Of a DNA stretch of 64,000 nt, positions 23,197-32,247 are shown piece after piece (the stretch's first letter is position 1; every line of letters starts with the position of its first letter). Source of the DNA: Dactylosporangium sp. AC04546 (GTDB lineage: Bacteria > Actinomycetota > Actinomycetes > Mycobacteriales > Micromonosporaceae); contig NZ_JAHYSG010000071.1 of the NCBI RefSeq assembly GCF_022095675.1, positions 1 to 64,000 on the forward strand, given 5' to 3'. The position numbers were made by a program, and so were the translations under genes. The notes beneath the pieces were generated by a model that was given only the letters and a program-made list of their open reading frames with translations, was not told the DNA's origin and did no database searches.

Positions 23197-24192
23197 TCAT
23201 GCCAGGACCTCCAGCTCGGCGGGGTCGTAGGCGGCGGCGATGGCCTTGAGGCGCTGGATGACCGCGTCGCGGATCTCCGGCGGGTCGAGGACCACGATGT
23301 CGGACCCGTAGCCGACCAGCCAATTGGCGAAGAAGTCGACGTCGGCGTAGCGCAGCGTGAGCACGTCGCCGTCGGGACCGGGCACGCAGGCCTCGGCCCA
23401 GCGCCGCACGCCCGCCGCCTTCCCGGGCCGGACCCGGACGGTGGCGCGGCCGGTGCGCTCGACCGGGCCGCTGGAGCTCGCCACGTAGCCGATCAGGTCG
23501 ACACCCGGCGGCGGCTCGTAGGCGCCGCGCCGCCCGGCCCGGCGCACGCCGCTGACGATCCGGGACAGCCGGAAGCAGCGCTCGGCGCCGCGGTCGAGGT
23601 CGTGGCCCACCACATACCACCGGCCGCGCCAGCACACCACGCCCCACGGCTGCAGCCGGCGGGTGTGTGCGGCGTCGCGCTCGGGCACGTGGTAGTCGAA
23701 GGTGACCGCCTGCCGGTCGCGGACCGCGGCGGTGAGCGGCTCGAACGCCGGGTCGACGGTGACCACGGCCTCGACGCCGAGGGTGGCGTGCGGGTCGACG
23801 TCGATGCCGCCGGCGCGCAGCTTGGCCAGGCCGCTGGAGGCCGCGGCGGCCAGGCCGCTCTGCTGCCACAGCCGGGCGGCGATGCCGACCGCGGCCGCCT
23901 CGTCGGGCTCGAGGGGGATGTCGGGCAGCGCATACTCCCGGCGGGCGATGCGGTAGCCGGGCTCGTTGTCGAAGATGCTCGCCGTGCCGATCTCCAGCGG
24001 GACGCCCAGCTCCCGCAGCTCGGCCTTGTCCCGCTCGAACTTGCGCTGGAACGCCTCGTGGTCGCGCTCGTCCGACGGGTCGTGCTCGTAGCCGGGGACG
24101 ATGGTGGCGATCTGGTCGGCGGTCAGGAAGCGGCGCGTAGCGAGCAGGCAGATCACCAGATTGACCAGACGCTCGGTTCGGGTACGCGACAC
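23197..24192 (-). CDS. pafB: WYL-domain regulator PafB
   Basis: Protein of 331 residues with winged HTH (RLVNLVICLLATRRFLTADQ), a WYL domain (VTFDYHVPERDAAHTRRLQP; WYVVGHDLDRGAERCFRLSR) and a C-terminal WCX domain. It is the partner of PafC, which follows on the same strand. GTG 24192 has TAGGTT six bases upstream, so the operon probably begins with a leaderless message. Confidence 0.93.
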   Translation of the reverse strand: MSRTRTERLVNLVICLLATRRFLTADQIATIVPGYEHDPSDERDHEAFQRKFERDKAELRELGVPLEIGTASIFDNEPGYRIARREYALPDIPLEPDEAAAVGIAARLWQQSGLAAAASSGLAKLRAGGIDVDPHATLGVEAVVTVDPAFEPLTAAVRDRQAVTFDYHVPERDAAHTRRLQPWGVVCWRGRWYVVGHDLDRGAERCFRLSRIVSGVRRAGRRGAYEPPPGVDLIGYVASSSGPVERTGRATVRVRPGKAAGVRRWAEACVPGPDGDVLTLRYADVDFFANWLVGYGSDIVVLDPPEIRDAVIQRLKAIAAAYDPAELEVLA

Positions 24193-24198
24193 TCAGTG

Positions 24199-24204
24199 AA
24201 CCTA
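24199..24204 (-). promoter_or_regulatory. -10 TAGGTT of pafBC
   Basis: Six bases before the GTG of pafB; leaderless arrangement. Confidence 0.5.
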
Positions 24205-24294
24205 CCAGCCCGAACGCCTGTTCGGCGTCGCCCACACGCGCACCGAACGTGCCGTCTCGGACCGTCACCGCGTGTGAGCGGACCGTCGTTGCAC

Positions 24295-24300
24295 TACCGT
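24295..24300 (+). promoter_or_regulatory. -10 TACCGT of DUF3866 gene
   Basis: Seven bases before the GTG at 24308; this spacing favours 24308 over the GTG at 24299 as the start. Confidence 0.5.
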
Positions 24301-24307
24301 GGGCGCC

Positions 24308-25402
24308 GTGATCCGCTGGCGTTGGGGAACGGTGGGGGCGGTGCGCCGCGAGTGGCGGGGCAGCCGCGAGTTGGACGTGACGGTGCAGGCCCGCCGTCCG
24401 GAGGATCCGGCGACGGTCCGGGCGCTGGCGTACCCGGCGCTCGTCGGCACGCCCGAGCCCGGGGACCGGGTGCTGCTCAACCTCAACGCCCTGGCCCTGG
24501 GGCTGGGCACGGGCGGCTACGCGCTGGTCGTCGCGGTGCCCGACCGGCTGCCCGAGGACGTGGACGTGCCCGGGCACGTGGTGAAGGCGCGGTACACGCC
24601 GCTGCAGGCGATCGTGCTGGCCGCCGACGAGGAGGCCTCGCCGCTGCGGGCCGACCTGGCCGGCGCCGCCGACCTCGCCGGCATGCCGGTGGTCGTCGCC
24701 GACCTGCACTCGGCGCTGCCCGCGGTCGTCGCCGGTGCCCTCGCGGCGGCCCCCGGCGCGCGGATCGCCTACGTCATGACCGACGGCGGCGCGCTGCCGG
24801 CCTGGTTCTCCCGCACGCTCGACGGGCTCGGCCCGCTGCTGGCCGGCACGGTCACCACCGGGCAGGCGTTCGGCGGCGACCTGGAGTCTACGAACGTGCA
24901 CAGCGGGCTGCTCGCCGCGCGGCACGGCCTGCGGGCCGACCTGGCCGTGGTCACCCAGGGGCCCGGCAACCTGGGCACCGGCACGTCGTGGGGCTTCTCC
25001 GGGGTCGCGGCCGGCGAGGCGGTCAACGCGGTCGCCGCGCTCGGCGGCCGGCCGGTGGCGGCGCCGCGCATCTCCGACGCCGACCCGCGCCCGCGCCACC
25101 GCGGGGTGTCGCACCACAGCCTGACCGCGTTCGGCCGGGTGGCCCTCGCGCCGGCCGACCTCGTCATGCCCTCGGACCTGCCGGCCGACCTGGCCGGGCC
25201 GGTGCGCGACGCGCTCGCGCCGCTGTGCCCGCCGCACACGCTCGTCGAGGTGCCGGCCGGGGACCTCGCGGACGCCCTGGCCGCGCTGCCGGTGCGGCTG
25301 TCGACGATGGGCCGCGGCTTCGCCGAGGACCGCGCGTACTTCCTCTCAGCCGCCGCGGCCGGCCGGCACGCAGGCTCAGGCCTCGGTTCAAGCTTTGGCT
25401 AG
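24308..25402 (+). CDS. DUF3866-family protein
   Basis: Protein of 364 residues, soluble by appearance. It contains LLNLNALALGLGTGGYALVV, VKARYTPLQAIVLAADE and the Gly-rich TQGPGNLGTGTSWGFSGVAA, which I recall as typical of the actinobacterial DUF3866 family. The biochemical function is not known. It is divergent from pafBC, and its 3' end overlaps the convergent lipoprotein gene by 15 bp. Genes of this family are often found close to pafBC, so a link to that locus is possible. Confidence 0.75.
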   Translation: MIRWRWGTVGAVRREWRGSRELDVTVQARRPEDPATVRALAYPALVGTPEPGDRVLLNLNALALGLGTGGYALVVAVPDRLPEDVDVPGHVVKARYTPLQAIVLAADEEASPLRADLAGAADLAGMPVVVADLHSALPAVVAGALAAAPGARIAYVMTDGGALPAWFSRTLDGLGPLLAGTVTTGQAFGGDLESTNVHSGLLAARHGLRADLAVVTQGPGNLGTGTSWGFSGVAAGEAVNAVAALGGRPVAAPRISDADPRPRHRGVSHHSLTAFGRVALAPADLVMPSDLPADLAGPVRDALAPLCPPHTLVEVPAGDLADALAALPVRLSTMGRGFAEDRAYFLSAAAAGRHAGSGLGSSFG

Positions 25403-25972
25403 CGCCGCGCTGGCGACCGATTGCAGCTGCGGCAGGTGGTTGGCGTCCGGGTTCGCCCCGGCGAGCAGGTAGACCGCGACGACGGCCTTGCCGCGCTTGG
25501 CCAGGAGGGTCTTCGACTTGTCGCTCAGCGCCGCCTCACCGACCCCGCCGACCGCCTCCAGCTTCGCGATCGTCGTCCACAGCTGCTGTGCCTGGGCGGC
25601 GTCGGGGAAGGTGAGCGCGACGACGGTGACCTGGTCGCCGCCGGCGTTGCCGAACGGGCACATCCGGGCGCGGGCGTTGAGCCCGAGGCTCTGGACGGCC
25701 TGACCGTACTGCGCGACGGCCGCCGCGCCGTCACCGGCGCTCGGCTGGACGGCCAGCCCGGTCGACTTCTGCACCTGCGCGGCGGTGATGAGGCCCTGGC
25801 AGCCGTCGGTGTTCACGGCCGGCGGCAGGCTCGGCGAGGGCAGCGGCATCGAGGCGCCGGCCGCGGGCGGTGCCGCGCTGGCCGGCAGCGGCTGGCGGCG
25901 CTCACCGTCGTCGGTGCAGCCCGCGGCGAGGGCGACGAGCGCCGCGGCGCCCAGTGCGAGCGCCCGCCTCAT
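25388..25972 (-). CDS. Putative lipoprotein
   Basis: Protein of 194 residues with a lipoprotein signal peptide: RR, a hydrophobic core and the lipobox LAAGC, so the mature protein should start at Cys21 anchored to the outer face of the membrane. A Pro/Ala/Ser-rich linker follows, then a domain of about 135 residues with two Cys (DGCQGLI, ARMCPFG) that may form a disulfide, reminiscent of DUF3558-like lipoproteins. The ATG at 25972 overlaps the preceding stop codon (ATGA), implying coupling to the small gene upstream. Confidence 0.78.
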   Translation of the reverse strand: MRRALALGAAALVALAAGCTDDGERRQPLPASAAPPAAGASMPLPSPSLPPAVNTDGCQGLITAAQVQKSTGLAVQPSAGDGAAAVAQYGQAVQSLGLNARARMCPFGNAGGDQVTVVALTFPDAAQAQQLWTTIAKLEAVGGVGEAALSDKSKTLLAKRGKAVVAVYLLAGANPDANHLPQLQSVASAALAKA

Positions 25973-26193
25973 GCCCACACCAGGATGGCGATGAAGCCGC
26001 CGACGATGACGGCGAGCACGGTGGCGAGGACCCAGGTCGGGATGGACGGGCCCTCGGTGCGGTTGCGCTCGATCTCCTCGCGGATGCGCTGCAACCGGCG
26101 GCCGTGGCGGCTGCGGGCCGGCCGGTCGGGGTTGAAGTCGGCCGTCGGGAAGGAGCGGGGCCGCTGTTTGGGCGGATCGGGCTCGTCATACAT
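25969..26193 (-). CDS. Small single-pass membrane protein
   Basis: Protein of 74 residues from ATG 26193. It has a charged, Pro/Arg-rich N-terminal half (PDPPKQRPRSFP... RRLQRIREEIERN) and a C-terminal membrane helix (WVLATVLAVIVGGFIAILVW). The orientation suggests a tail-anchored protein facing the cytoplasm. It overlaps the lipoprotein start by 4 bp and lies downstream of pafA. TAGGCT ten bases before the ATG may be its -10. Unknown function. Confidence 0.7.
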   Translation of the reverse strand: MYDEPDPPKQRPRSFPTADFNPDRPARSRHGRRLQRIREEIERNRTEGPSIPTWVLATVLAVIVGGFIAILVWA

Positions 26194-26287
26194 GGTGACG
26201 GCCAGCCTAACCCGAGGCGGCCCCGCTTTCTCAACTCGCCGGTAACAAACGGGTCCCGAGCCGATCGGCCCCGACGTCAAAAGGGCG

Positions 26288-27646
26288 TCACATGCTCGCG
26301 ATCAGCCGGTCGACCCGCTCGTCGTAGGCCCGGAACGGGTCCTTGCACAGCACGGTGCGCTGCGCCTGGTCGTTGAGCTTCAGGTGCACCCAGTCGACGG
26401 TGAAGTCGCGGCGGCGCTCCTGGGCGTGCCGGATGAACTCGCCGCGCAGCCGGGCCCGGGTGGTCTGCGGCGGGGTCTCCTTCGCCTCGAAGATCTCCAG
26501 GTCGGTGGCGACGCGGTCGACCGTCCCGCGCTTCTCCAGCAGCCCGTAGAGGCCCCGGCCGCGGCGCAGGTCGTGGTAGGCCAGGTCCATCTGGGCCACC
26601 CGCGGGTGCGACAGCGGCAGGTCGTGCTTGGTCTGGTAGCGCTCGATGAGGCCGAGCTTCGTCACCCAGTCGATCTCGCGCTCGACGCTCTTGAGGTTGC
26701 CGGTCTCGACGGCCACGAGCACCCGGCCCCACAGGTCCATGACCCGCTTCGTCGCCGCGTCGGCGCCGCGCCGGTCGAGGAACTCGGTCGCCTTGTCGAA
26801 GTACTCCTGCTGGATCTCCAGGGCCGAGATCTCCTTGCCGCTGGCCAGGCGCACCCGGCGGCGGCCGGTGACGTCGTGCGACACCTCGCGGATCGCACGG
26901 ATCGGGTTCTCCAGGGACAGGTCGCGCATCGCCACGCCGGCCTCGATCATCCGCAGGACGATGTCCGCCGTGCCCACCTTGAGCAGCGTGGTGACCTCGT
27001 TCATGTTGGAGTCGCCGACGATCACGTGAAGCCGGCGGTACCGCTCCGCGTCCGCGTGCGGCTCGTCGCGCGTGTTGATGATCGGGCGGGACCGGGTGGT
27101 CGCCGACGAGACGCCCTCCCAGATGTGCTCGGCCCGCTGCGAGAGGCAGTACACGGCGCCGCGGGGCGTCTGCAGCACCTTGCCGGCGCCGCAGATCAGC
27201 TGGCGGGTGACGAGGAACGGGATGAGGATGTCGGCCAGGCGGCCGAACTCCCCGTGCCGGCTGACCAGGTAGTTCTCGTGGCAGCCGTAGGAGTTGCCGG
27301 CGGAGTCGGTGTTGTTCTTGAACAGGTAGATCTCGCCCGCGATCCCCTCGTCGTGCAGCCGGCGCTCGGCGTCGACCAGCAGGCCTTCGAGGATCCGCTC
27401 GCCGGCCCGGTCGTGGACGACCAGGTCGGGCACCGAGTCACACTCGGGCGTCGCGTATTCCGGGTGGGAGCCGACATCCAGGTAGAGGCGCGCGCCGTTG
27501 CGCAGGAAGACGTTGCTGGAACGACCCCACGACACGACGCGCCGGAACAGGTACCGAGCGACCTCGTCCGGGGACAGGCGGCGCTGCCCCCGGTAGGTGC
27601 ACGTGACCCCGTACTCGGTCTCAAGGCCGAAAATTCGCCGGTCCAT
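26288..27646 (-). CDS. pafA: Pup-protein ligase PafA
   Basis: Protein of 452 residues, the expected length. It belongs to the carboxylate-amine ligase (glutamine synthetase-like) fold. The metal/ATP Glu is in FGLETEYG (E9) and the catalytic Asp is in [12 protein letters not shown] (D57). It lacks the loop inserted in Dop at this position. It activates the C-terminal Glu of Pup with ATP and joins it to substrate lysines. The ATG has TAATGT six bases upstream, and a 16-bp palindrome covers the -35 region. Confidence 0.96.
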   Translation of the reverse strand: MDRRIFGLETEYGVTCTYRGQRRLSPDEVARYLFRRVVSWGRSSNVFLRNGARLYLDVGSHPEYATPECDSVPDLVVHDRAGERILEGLLVDAERRLHDEGIAGEIYLFKNNTDSAGNSYGCHENYLVSRHGEFGRLADILIPFLVTRQLICGAGKVLQTPRGAVYCLSQRAEHIWEGVSSATTRSRPIINTRDEPHADAERYRRLHVIVGDSNMNEVTTLLKVGTADIVLRMIEAGVAMRDLSLENPIRAIREVSHDVTGRRRVRLASGKEISALEIQQEYFDKATEFLDRRGADAATKRVMDLWGRVLVAVETGNLKSVEREIDWVTKLGLIERYQTKHDLPLSHPRVAQMDLAYHDLRRGRGLYGLLEKRGTVDRVATDLEIFEAKETPPQTTRARLRGEFIRHAQERRRDFTVDWVHLKLNDQAQRTVLCKDPFRAYDERVDRLIASM

Positions 27647-27652
27647 GTACAG

Positions 27653-27658
27653 ACATTA
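27653..27658 (-). promoter_or_regulatory. -10 TAATGT of pafA
   Basis: Six bases before the pafA ATG; leaderless arrangement. Confidence 0.55.
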
Positions 27659-27666
27659 GCCGCCTG

Positions 27667-27682
27667 GCGCCGGATCCGGCGC
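27667..27682. promoter_or_regulatory. 16-bp palindrome upstream of pafA
   Basis: Perfect dyad GCGCCGGATCCGGCGC starting 9 bp upstream of the pafA -10, so it occupies the -35 region. It reaches the last base of the rfbC stop codon. It could be an operator. Confidence 0.4.
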
Positions 27683-28281
27683 TATTGCTTGCGCAGACTT
27701 TCCGTGTAGGCCTCGCACGCGGCGTAGTCCGGCAGACGGCCGGCGGCGAGCATCTCGGCGAGGGTGGGCGCCGCGGCGTCGCGCGCCGAGAGTTGCGGCG
27801 CCCCGGTCGGCCACTCGATGGCCAGATCAGGGTCCAGCGGGTGCACGCCGTGCTCACCGGTCGGGTTGTAGACCTCCGAGCACGCATACGTGAGCGTGGC
27901 GTCGTCGGTGAGCGCGCAGAACCCGTGGCCGAGGCCCTCGCCGATGTACACCGCGCGGCGGTCGACGTCGTCGAGCAGCACGCTCTCGGACCGGCCGAAC
28001 GTCGGCGAGCCGACCCGCAGGTCGACGATCACGTCGAGGACCGCGCCGCGCGTGCACATCACATACTTCGCCTGACCGGGTGGCACGTCGGCGAAGTGGA
28101 TGCCGCGCACGACATCCTTCGCCGACACCGACAGGTTGCCCTGGGCGAGCCGGAGCGGGTGACCGATCTCAGCCGCGAGACGGTCGAAGCGGTACCACTC
28201 GGTGAACAGGCCTCGCGGGTCGCCGTGCAGCACGGGAGTGACCTCCCAGGCGCCGGCGACCGACAGCTGGCGGAATTTCAT
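27682..28281 (-). CDS. rfbC: dTDP-4-dehydrorhamnose 3,5-epimerase
   Basis: Protein of 199 residues of the RmlC cupin family. Signature pieces are the start MKFRQLSVAGAWEVTPVLHG, LFTEWYR, RGIHFADVPPGQAKYV with the catalytic His, and GLGHGFCALTDDATLTYACS. It converts dTDP-4-keto-6-deoxyglucose to the L-lyxo isomer, step three of dTDP-L-rhamnose synthesis. The start overlaps the stop of the methyltransferase gene (ATGA), so both are in one operon with rfbA. Confidence 0.93.
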   Translation of the reverse strand: MKFRQLSVAGAWEVTPVLHGDPRGLFTEWYRFDRLAAEIGHPLRLAQGNLSVSAKDVVRGIHFADVPPGQAKYVMCTRGAVLDVIVDLRVGSPTFGRSESVLLDDVDRRAVYIGEGLGHGFCALTDDATLTYACSEVYNPTGEHGVHPLDPDLAIEWPTGAPQLSARDAAAPTLAEMLAAGRLPDYAACEAYTESLRKQ

Positions 28282-28898
28282 GGTTTACGGGCCACCGTCA
28301 CGAACTCGTTGTAGGTGAAGACCTTGCCGGTCGGGCGCGGGAACGGGAACGAGTACTGCCGGTCCAGCGTAAGCCCGAGGTCGGTGCAGATCTTGCCGAC
28401 TTCGTCGAACCCGGAGAACCTGATGTGGGTGGCGTCGCTGGCGAACCCGCGCTCCTGCGGCGTGATGAAGACGGCCCGCCCGCCCGAGCGCAGGAACGGC
28501 AGGTAGGAGCCGATGATCTCCTTGGCCTGCGCTTCCTCGACGTGCTCGATCAGGTGCGCGCCGAGGATCGCGTCGAAGCGCCCAGGGGTGGCGTACTCGG
28601 ACTTGAAGAAGTCCTCGATGGTGAACGCGGTGAGGCCGGCGGCCCGGCAGACCTCGATCGAGGTCGCGTTGTGGTCCACGCCCACGCCGTTGCCGTCGAG
28701 GTGCGAGAGATTGCGGCCGATGCCGCAGCCGACGTCGAGTGTGAAGCCGAGCTCAAGCCGGCGGATGTTCCACCGGTAGGGGGCCTGCACGTTCAGTGCC
28801 CGTTTCCAACCGGCACCACCGAGGCGCTGGAGACGGTCGGTGTAGTCAACGCCCTCGGTCGCGCCGCCGGAGGCCTTCAGGGTCTCACTCACCGTCAC
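28278..28898 (-). CDS. Class I SAM-dependent methyltransferase (sugar locus)
   Basis: Protein of 206 residues with motif I LDVGCGIGRNLSHLD, an acidic GVDHN strand 2 and LGAHLIEHVEEAQAKE. It sits between rfbA and rfbC on the same strand and overlaps rfbC by four bases. This suggests it methylates a sugar nucleotide or a glycan made by this locus, for example an O-methylated deoxyhexose; the substrate is inference. The start is GTG 28898 with GAGAGGG shortly upstream. Confidence 0.82.
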   Translation of the reverse strand: MTVSETLKASGGATEGVDYTDRLQRLGGAGWKRALNVQAPYRWNIRRLELGFTLDVGCGIGRNLSHLDGNGVGVDHNATSIEVCRAAGLTAFTIEDFFKSEYATPGRFDAILGAHLIEHVEEAQAKEIIGSYLPFLRSGGRAVFITPQERGFASDATHIRFSGFDEVGKICTDLGLTLDRQYSFPFPRPTGKVFTYNEFVTVARKP

Positions 28899-28973
28899 AC
28901 CCTCTCAGACCGGTTCACCCGGAGCAAGTACCCCATCTCACCCATCAGATCGAGCGGGGTGAGGCACTCGCCG

Positions 28974-29843
28974 TCAGGAAGTCCAGTCGAGAAGCTGGAT
29001 GAGGTAGTCCCCGTAACCGCTCTTGCGCAAGGGCTCGGCGAGTGAGCGCAGGTGGGCGTCGTCGATGAAACCGGCGCGCCAGGCGGCCTCCTCCACGCAG
29101 CCGATCTTGAGGCCCTGCCGCTCCTCGATCACCCGCACGAACTCGGAGGCCTGCACCAGCGAGGCGAACGTGCCGGTGTCCAGCCAGGCGGTGCCGCGAT
29201 CGAGCACGACCACGTGCAGCTCGTCGCGCTCGAGGTACATCGCGTTGACCGCGGTGATCTCGAGCTCGCCGCGGTCGCTGGGCTTGAGCCGGCGGGCGAT
29301 GTCGACGACCTGGTTGTCGTAGAAGTACAGGCCGGGCACCGCGTAACGGGACTTCGGGCGCTTCGGCTTCTCCTCGATCGACAGCACCCGGCCGGTCGGG
29401 TCGAACTCGACCACGCCGTAGTCCTCCGGGTTGGCCACCGGATAGGCGAAGACCCGGCCGCCGACGAGGTCGGCGTTGTCGGCCAGCCGCTGACCGAGCT
29501 GCGCGCCGTGGAAGAGGTTGTCGCCGAGCACCAGCGCGACGGACTGCCCGCCGATGAACTCCTCACCGATCAGGAACGCCTGGGCGAGGCCCTCCGGCCG
29601 CGGCTGCACCGCGTAGGAGAGGGAGAGGCCCCACTGGCTGCCGTCGCCGAGCAGGCGCTGGAACTGCGACTGGTCCTCGGGCGTGGTGATGACCAGGATC
29701 TCGCGCACACCGGCCATCACGAGCGTGGTGAGCGGGTAATATATCATGGGTTTGTCGAAGACTGGCATGAGCTGCTTGGAGACAGCCTTCGTCAGTGGCC
29801 AGAGTCGCGAGCCGGTCCCGCCGGCGAGGATTATGCCACGCAC
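28974..29843 (-). CDS. rfbA: Glucose-1-phosphate thymidylyltransferase
   Basis: Protein of 289 residues. Nucleotidyltransferase signature [11 protein letters not shown] near the start, [17 protein letters not shown] after it, then VLGDNLFHG and [17 protein letters not shown]. It joins glucose-1-phosphate and dTTP to dTDP-glucose, the first step of dTDP-L-rhamnose synthesis. The GTG at 29843 is preferred: TAAGGT lies seven bases upstream and the family always starts right there. Confidence 0.95.
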   Translation of the reverse strand: MRGIILAGGTGSRLWPLTKAVSKQLMPVFDKPMIYYPLTTLVMAGVREILVITTPEDQSQFQRLLGDGSQWGLSLSYAVQPRPEGLAQAFLIGEEFIGGQSVALVLGDNLFHGAQLGQRLADNADLVGGRVFAYPVANPEDYGVVEFDPTGRVLSIEEKPKRPKSRYAVPGLYFYDNQVVDIARRLKPSDRGELEITAVNAMYLERDELHVVVLDRGTAWLDTGTFASLVQASEFVRVIEERQGLKIGCVEEAAWRAGFIDDAHLRSLAEPLRKSGYGDYLIQLLDWTS

Positions 29844-29850
29844 GCACGCC

Positions 29851-29856
29851 ACCTTA
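29851..29856 (-). promoter_or_regulatory. -10 TAAGGT of rfbA operon
   Basis: Seven bases before the rfbA GTG; leaderless arrangement. It is back to back with the rfbB promoter. Confidence 0.5.
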
Positions 29857-29907
29857 GCGGGCAACCGAATCGTCCGATCGACCCGGCGGGGGGTCGTGTG
29901 CGTGCAC

Positions 29908-29913
29908 TACACT
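29908..29913 (+). promoter_or_regulatory. -10 TACACT of rfbB operon
   Basis: Nine bases before the rfbB GTG, so the leader is absent or at most a few bases. Confidence 0.45.
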
Positions 29914-29922
29914 CCCCACCTC

Positions 29923-30915
29923 GTGAGAATCCTTGTCACCGGCGGTGCCGGATTCATCGGCTCCCATTACGTCAGGACCCTGCTGCAAGGCGGATATTCC
30001 GCTTATGCCGGGGCCCAGGTCACCGTGCTGGACAAGCTGACCTACTCCGGCAATCTGGACAACCTGCTCCCGGTGGCGAGCGACCCGTCCTACACCTTCG
30101 TGCAGGGCGACATCTGTGACGCGGACCTGGTCGCCCAGGTGCTGCCCGGGCACGACGCGGTGGTCCACTTCGCGGCCGAGTCCCACGTCGACCGCTCGAT
30201 TCTCGGCGCCGGCCCGTTCGTCACCACCAATGTGCTCGGCACCCAGGTGCTGCTCGACGCCGCGTTGCGCGCCGGCGTCGGCCGCTTCCTGCACGTGTCC
30301 ACCGACGAGGTCTACGGGTCGATCGCCGAGGGTTCGTGGACCGAGGACTGGCCGCTCGCCCCGAACTCGCCGTACTCCGCCTCGAAGGCCGGTTCCGACC
30401 TGCTCGCCCTGGCGTACCACCGCACCCACGGGATGGACCTCGTGGTGACCCGGTGCTCGAACAACTACGGGCAGTACCAGTTCCCGGAGAAGGTCATCCC
30501 GCTCTTCGTCACCAACCTGCTGGACGGCAAGAAGGTCCCGCTGTACGGCGACGGCGGCAACATCCGCGACTGGCTGCACGTGTCCGACCACTGCGCCGGC
30601 ATCCAGCTGGCCCTGGAGAAGGGCCGCTCCGGCGAGGTCTACCACATCGGCGGTGGCCAGGAGCTGACCAACCGCGAGCTCACCGAGCAGCTGCTGGCCG
30701 CCTGCGGCCGGGACTGGGACGCGAGCGTCGAGTACGTCGAGGACCGCAAGGCGCACGACCGGCGCTACTCGCTGAGCATCGAGAAGATCCAGAACGAGCT
30801 CGGCTACGTGCCGGCGGTCAGCTTCGACCGCGGCATCGCCGAGACCGTCGCGTGGTACAGCGACAACCGCTCGTGGTGGGAGCCTCTCAAGAACCGGGCG
30901 GCCCTGGGCGCATGA
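29923..30915 (+). CDS. rfbB: dTDP-glucose 4,6-dehydratase
   Basis: Protein of 330 residues, an extended short-chain dehydrogenase. The NAD site is VTGGAGFIGSHYV, the catalytic Thr-Asp-Glu occurs in HVSTDEVYGS, and the Tyr/Lys pair in SPYSASKAGSD. It makes dTDP-4-keto-6-deoxyglucose. The GTG at 29923 begins the conserved RILVTGGAG strand. It is divergent from rfbA and first in a plus-strand run through the membrane glycosyltransferases. Confidence 0.95.
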   Translation: MRILVTGGAGFIGSHYVRTLLQGGYSAYAGAQVTVLDKLTYSGNLDNLLPVASDPSYTFVQGDICDADLVAQVLPGHDAVVHFAAESHVDRSILGAGPFVTTNVLGTQVLLDAALRAGVGRFLHVSTDEVYGSIAEGSWTEDWPLAPNSPYSASKAGSDLLALAYHRTHGMDLVVTRCSNNYGQYQFPEKVIPLFVTNLLDGKKVPLYGDGGNIRDWLHVSDHCAGIQLALEKGRSGEVYHIGGGQELTNRELTEQLLAACGRDWDASVEYVEDRKAHDRRYSLSIEKIQNELGYVPAVSFDRGIAETVAWYSDNRSWWEPLKNRAALGA

Positions 30916-30973
30916 GCGGTTCCGGAGCGGAGCGAAGGAGGCCGCTCATCATGGGCTCAGGGTGGAGCTCGTG

Positions 30974-31003
30974 CGGCCGGAGCGAAGCGGAGGGCGCATG
31001 AGC
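30974..31003 (+). repeat. 30-base start-site repeat, copy 2 (rfbD)
   Basis: Carries the ribosome binding site and start codon of rfbD and differs at one base from the sequence at the pafC start (23148-23177). The preceding 60 bp contain further GGAGCG-type blocks. Confidence 0.75.
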
Positions 31004-31894
31004 AGCTGGTTGTTGACCGGCGCCGGGGGGATGCTCGGCCAGGACGTGCTGCATACGCTGTCCGGCCGGGTCAGCGCGCAGGGGCACACGGTCACCGCCG
31101 TGAAGCGGGCCGACCTGGACATCACCGACGCGGCGGCGGTCCGCGCGATGGTCGATGGCCACGATGTAGTGATCAACGCCGCTGCCTGGACCGATGTCGA
31201 CGGGGCCGAGTCCGACGAGGCAGCCGCCACCGCGGTCAACGGCACCGGCGTCGCCCACCTGGCATCGGCGTGCGCCGCGACCGGGGCGCGTCTGCTGCAC
31301 GTCTCGACCGACTACGTCTTCGCCGGCAACGCCAGCGAGCCGTATGCCGAGGACGCGCCGACCGCGCCGCTGAACGCCTACGGCCGCAGCAAGCTCGTCG
31401 GCGAGCAGGCGGTCCTCGCCACTCTGCCGGCGCACGGGTATGTGGTCCGCACCGCCTGGCTGTACGGCATGCATGGGCGCAACTTCGTGACCACCATGCT
31501 CCGGCTGGCCGGTGAGCGGGACTTCGTCGACGTGGTCGACGACCAGATCGGGCAGCCCACCTGGTCCGGTGACCTGGCCGCGCAGCTCGTCGCCCTCGGC
31601 GACGCGGCGCTGGCCGGCACCGCGCCGGCCGGTGTCTACCACGGCACCGCGTCCGGCCGGACCAGCTGGTTCGGCCTGGCCCAGGCCGTCTTCGCCGAGG
31701 CGGGGCTCGACCCGGCTCGGGTACGACCCACGACCAGTGAGCGCTTCGCGCGACCCGCGCCCAGGCCCGCGTTCAGCGTGCTCGGGCACGACCGGTGGCA
31801 GGCGGCCGGGGTTCCGCCGATGCGCGAATGGCGTGGGATGCTGACCGCAGCGCTGTCGAATCGGCCATCCGGCCTCGGGAAGGGACCGGCATGA
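30998..31894 (+). CDS. rfbD: dTDP-4-dehydrorhamnose reductase
   Basis: Protein of 298 residues. The NADPH site is LLTGAGGMLGQDV, the catalytic YGRSKLVGEQ carries Tyr/Lys, and HVSTDYVFAG is conserved. It performs the last step to dTDP-L-rhamnose, completing the pathway in this window. It is 82 bp after rfbB; the gap holds the repeated GGAGCG-rich sequence. Its stop overlaps the next ATG (ATGA). Confidence 0.94.
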   Translation: MSSWLLTGAGGMLGQDVLHTLSGRVSAQGHTVTAVKRADLDITDAAAVRAMVDGHDVVINAAAWTDVDGAESDEAAATAVNGTGVAHLASACAATGARLLHVSTDYVFAGNASEPYAEDAPTAPLNAYGRSKLVGEQAVLATLPAHGYVVRTAWLYGMHGRNFVTTMLRLAGERDFVDVVDDQIGQPTWSGDLAAQLVALGDAALAGTAPAGVYHGTASGRTSWFGLAQAVFAEAGLDPARVRPTTSERFARPAPRPAFSVLGHDRWQAAGVPPMREWRGMLTAALSNRPSGLGKGPA

Positions 31895-32247
31895 AACTCA
31901 CCATCGTCACCGGGTTGACCGCGCTGGCGGCACTCGGCTTCATGATTGAACTGTTGCGCAGGCGGCAACTCCAGGAGAAGTACGCGATTCTCTGGCTCGG
32001 CGTCAGCCTCGTGGTGCTGCCGCTCGGCTTCTTTCCGACGCTCGCCGACTCGGTGGCCGAGGCCATCGGTATCGCGTCCGGCGTCAGCCTGGTGCTCTTC
32101 CTCGGCATCGTCTTCCTGTTGCTCGTGTGCGTGCACCTGAGCTGGGAGGTCAGCCGCCTTGAGGAAGAGACCCGGACCCTTGCCGAAGACGTCGCGCTGA
32201 TTCGCGCCGAGCGTGCCGAGCGGGAGCGCCTCAATGATCAACGGTAA
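31891..32247 (+). CDS. DUF2304-family membrane protein
   Basis: Protein of 118 residues with three membrane helices (LTIVTGLTALAALGFMIELL; AILWLGVSLVVLPLGFF; GVSLVLFLGIVFLLLVCVHL) and a Glu/Arg-rich helical tail. It matches my memory of DUF2304, small proteins usually encoded next to a polyprenol-phosphate type GT2. The next gene is exactly that. It may help the glycosyltransferase at the membrane. Overlaps rfbD by 4 bp and the GT2 gene by 14 bp. Confidence 0.75.
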   Translation: MKLTIVTGLTALAALGFMIELLRRRQLQEKYAILWLGVSLVVLPLGFFPTLADSVAEAIGIASGVSLVLFLGIVFLLLVCVHLSWEVSRLEEETRTLAEDVALIRAERAERERLNDQR

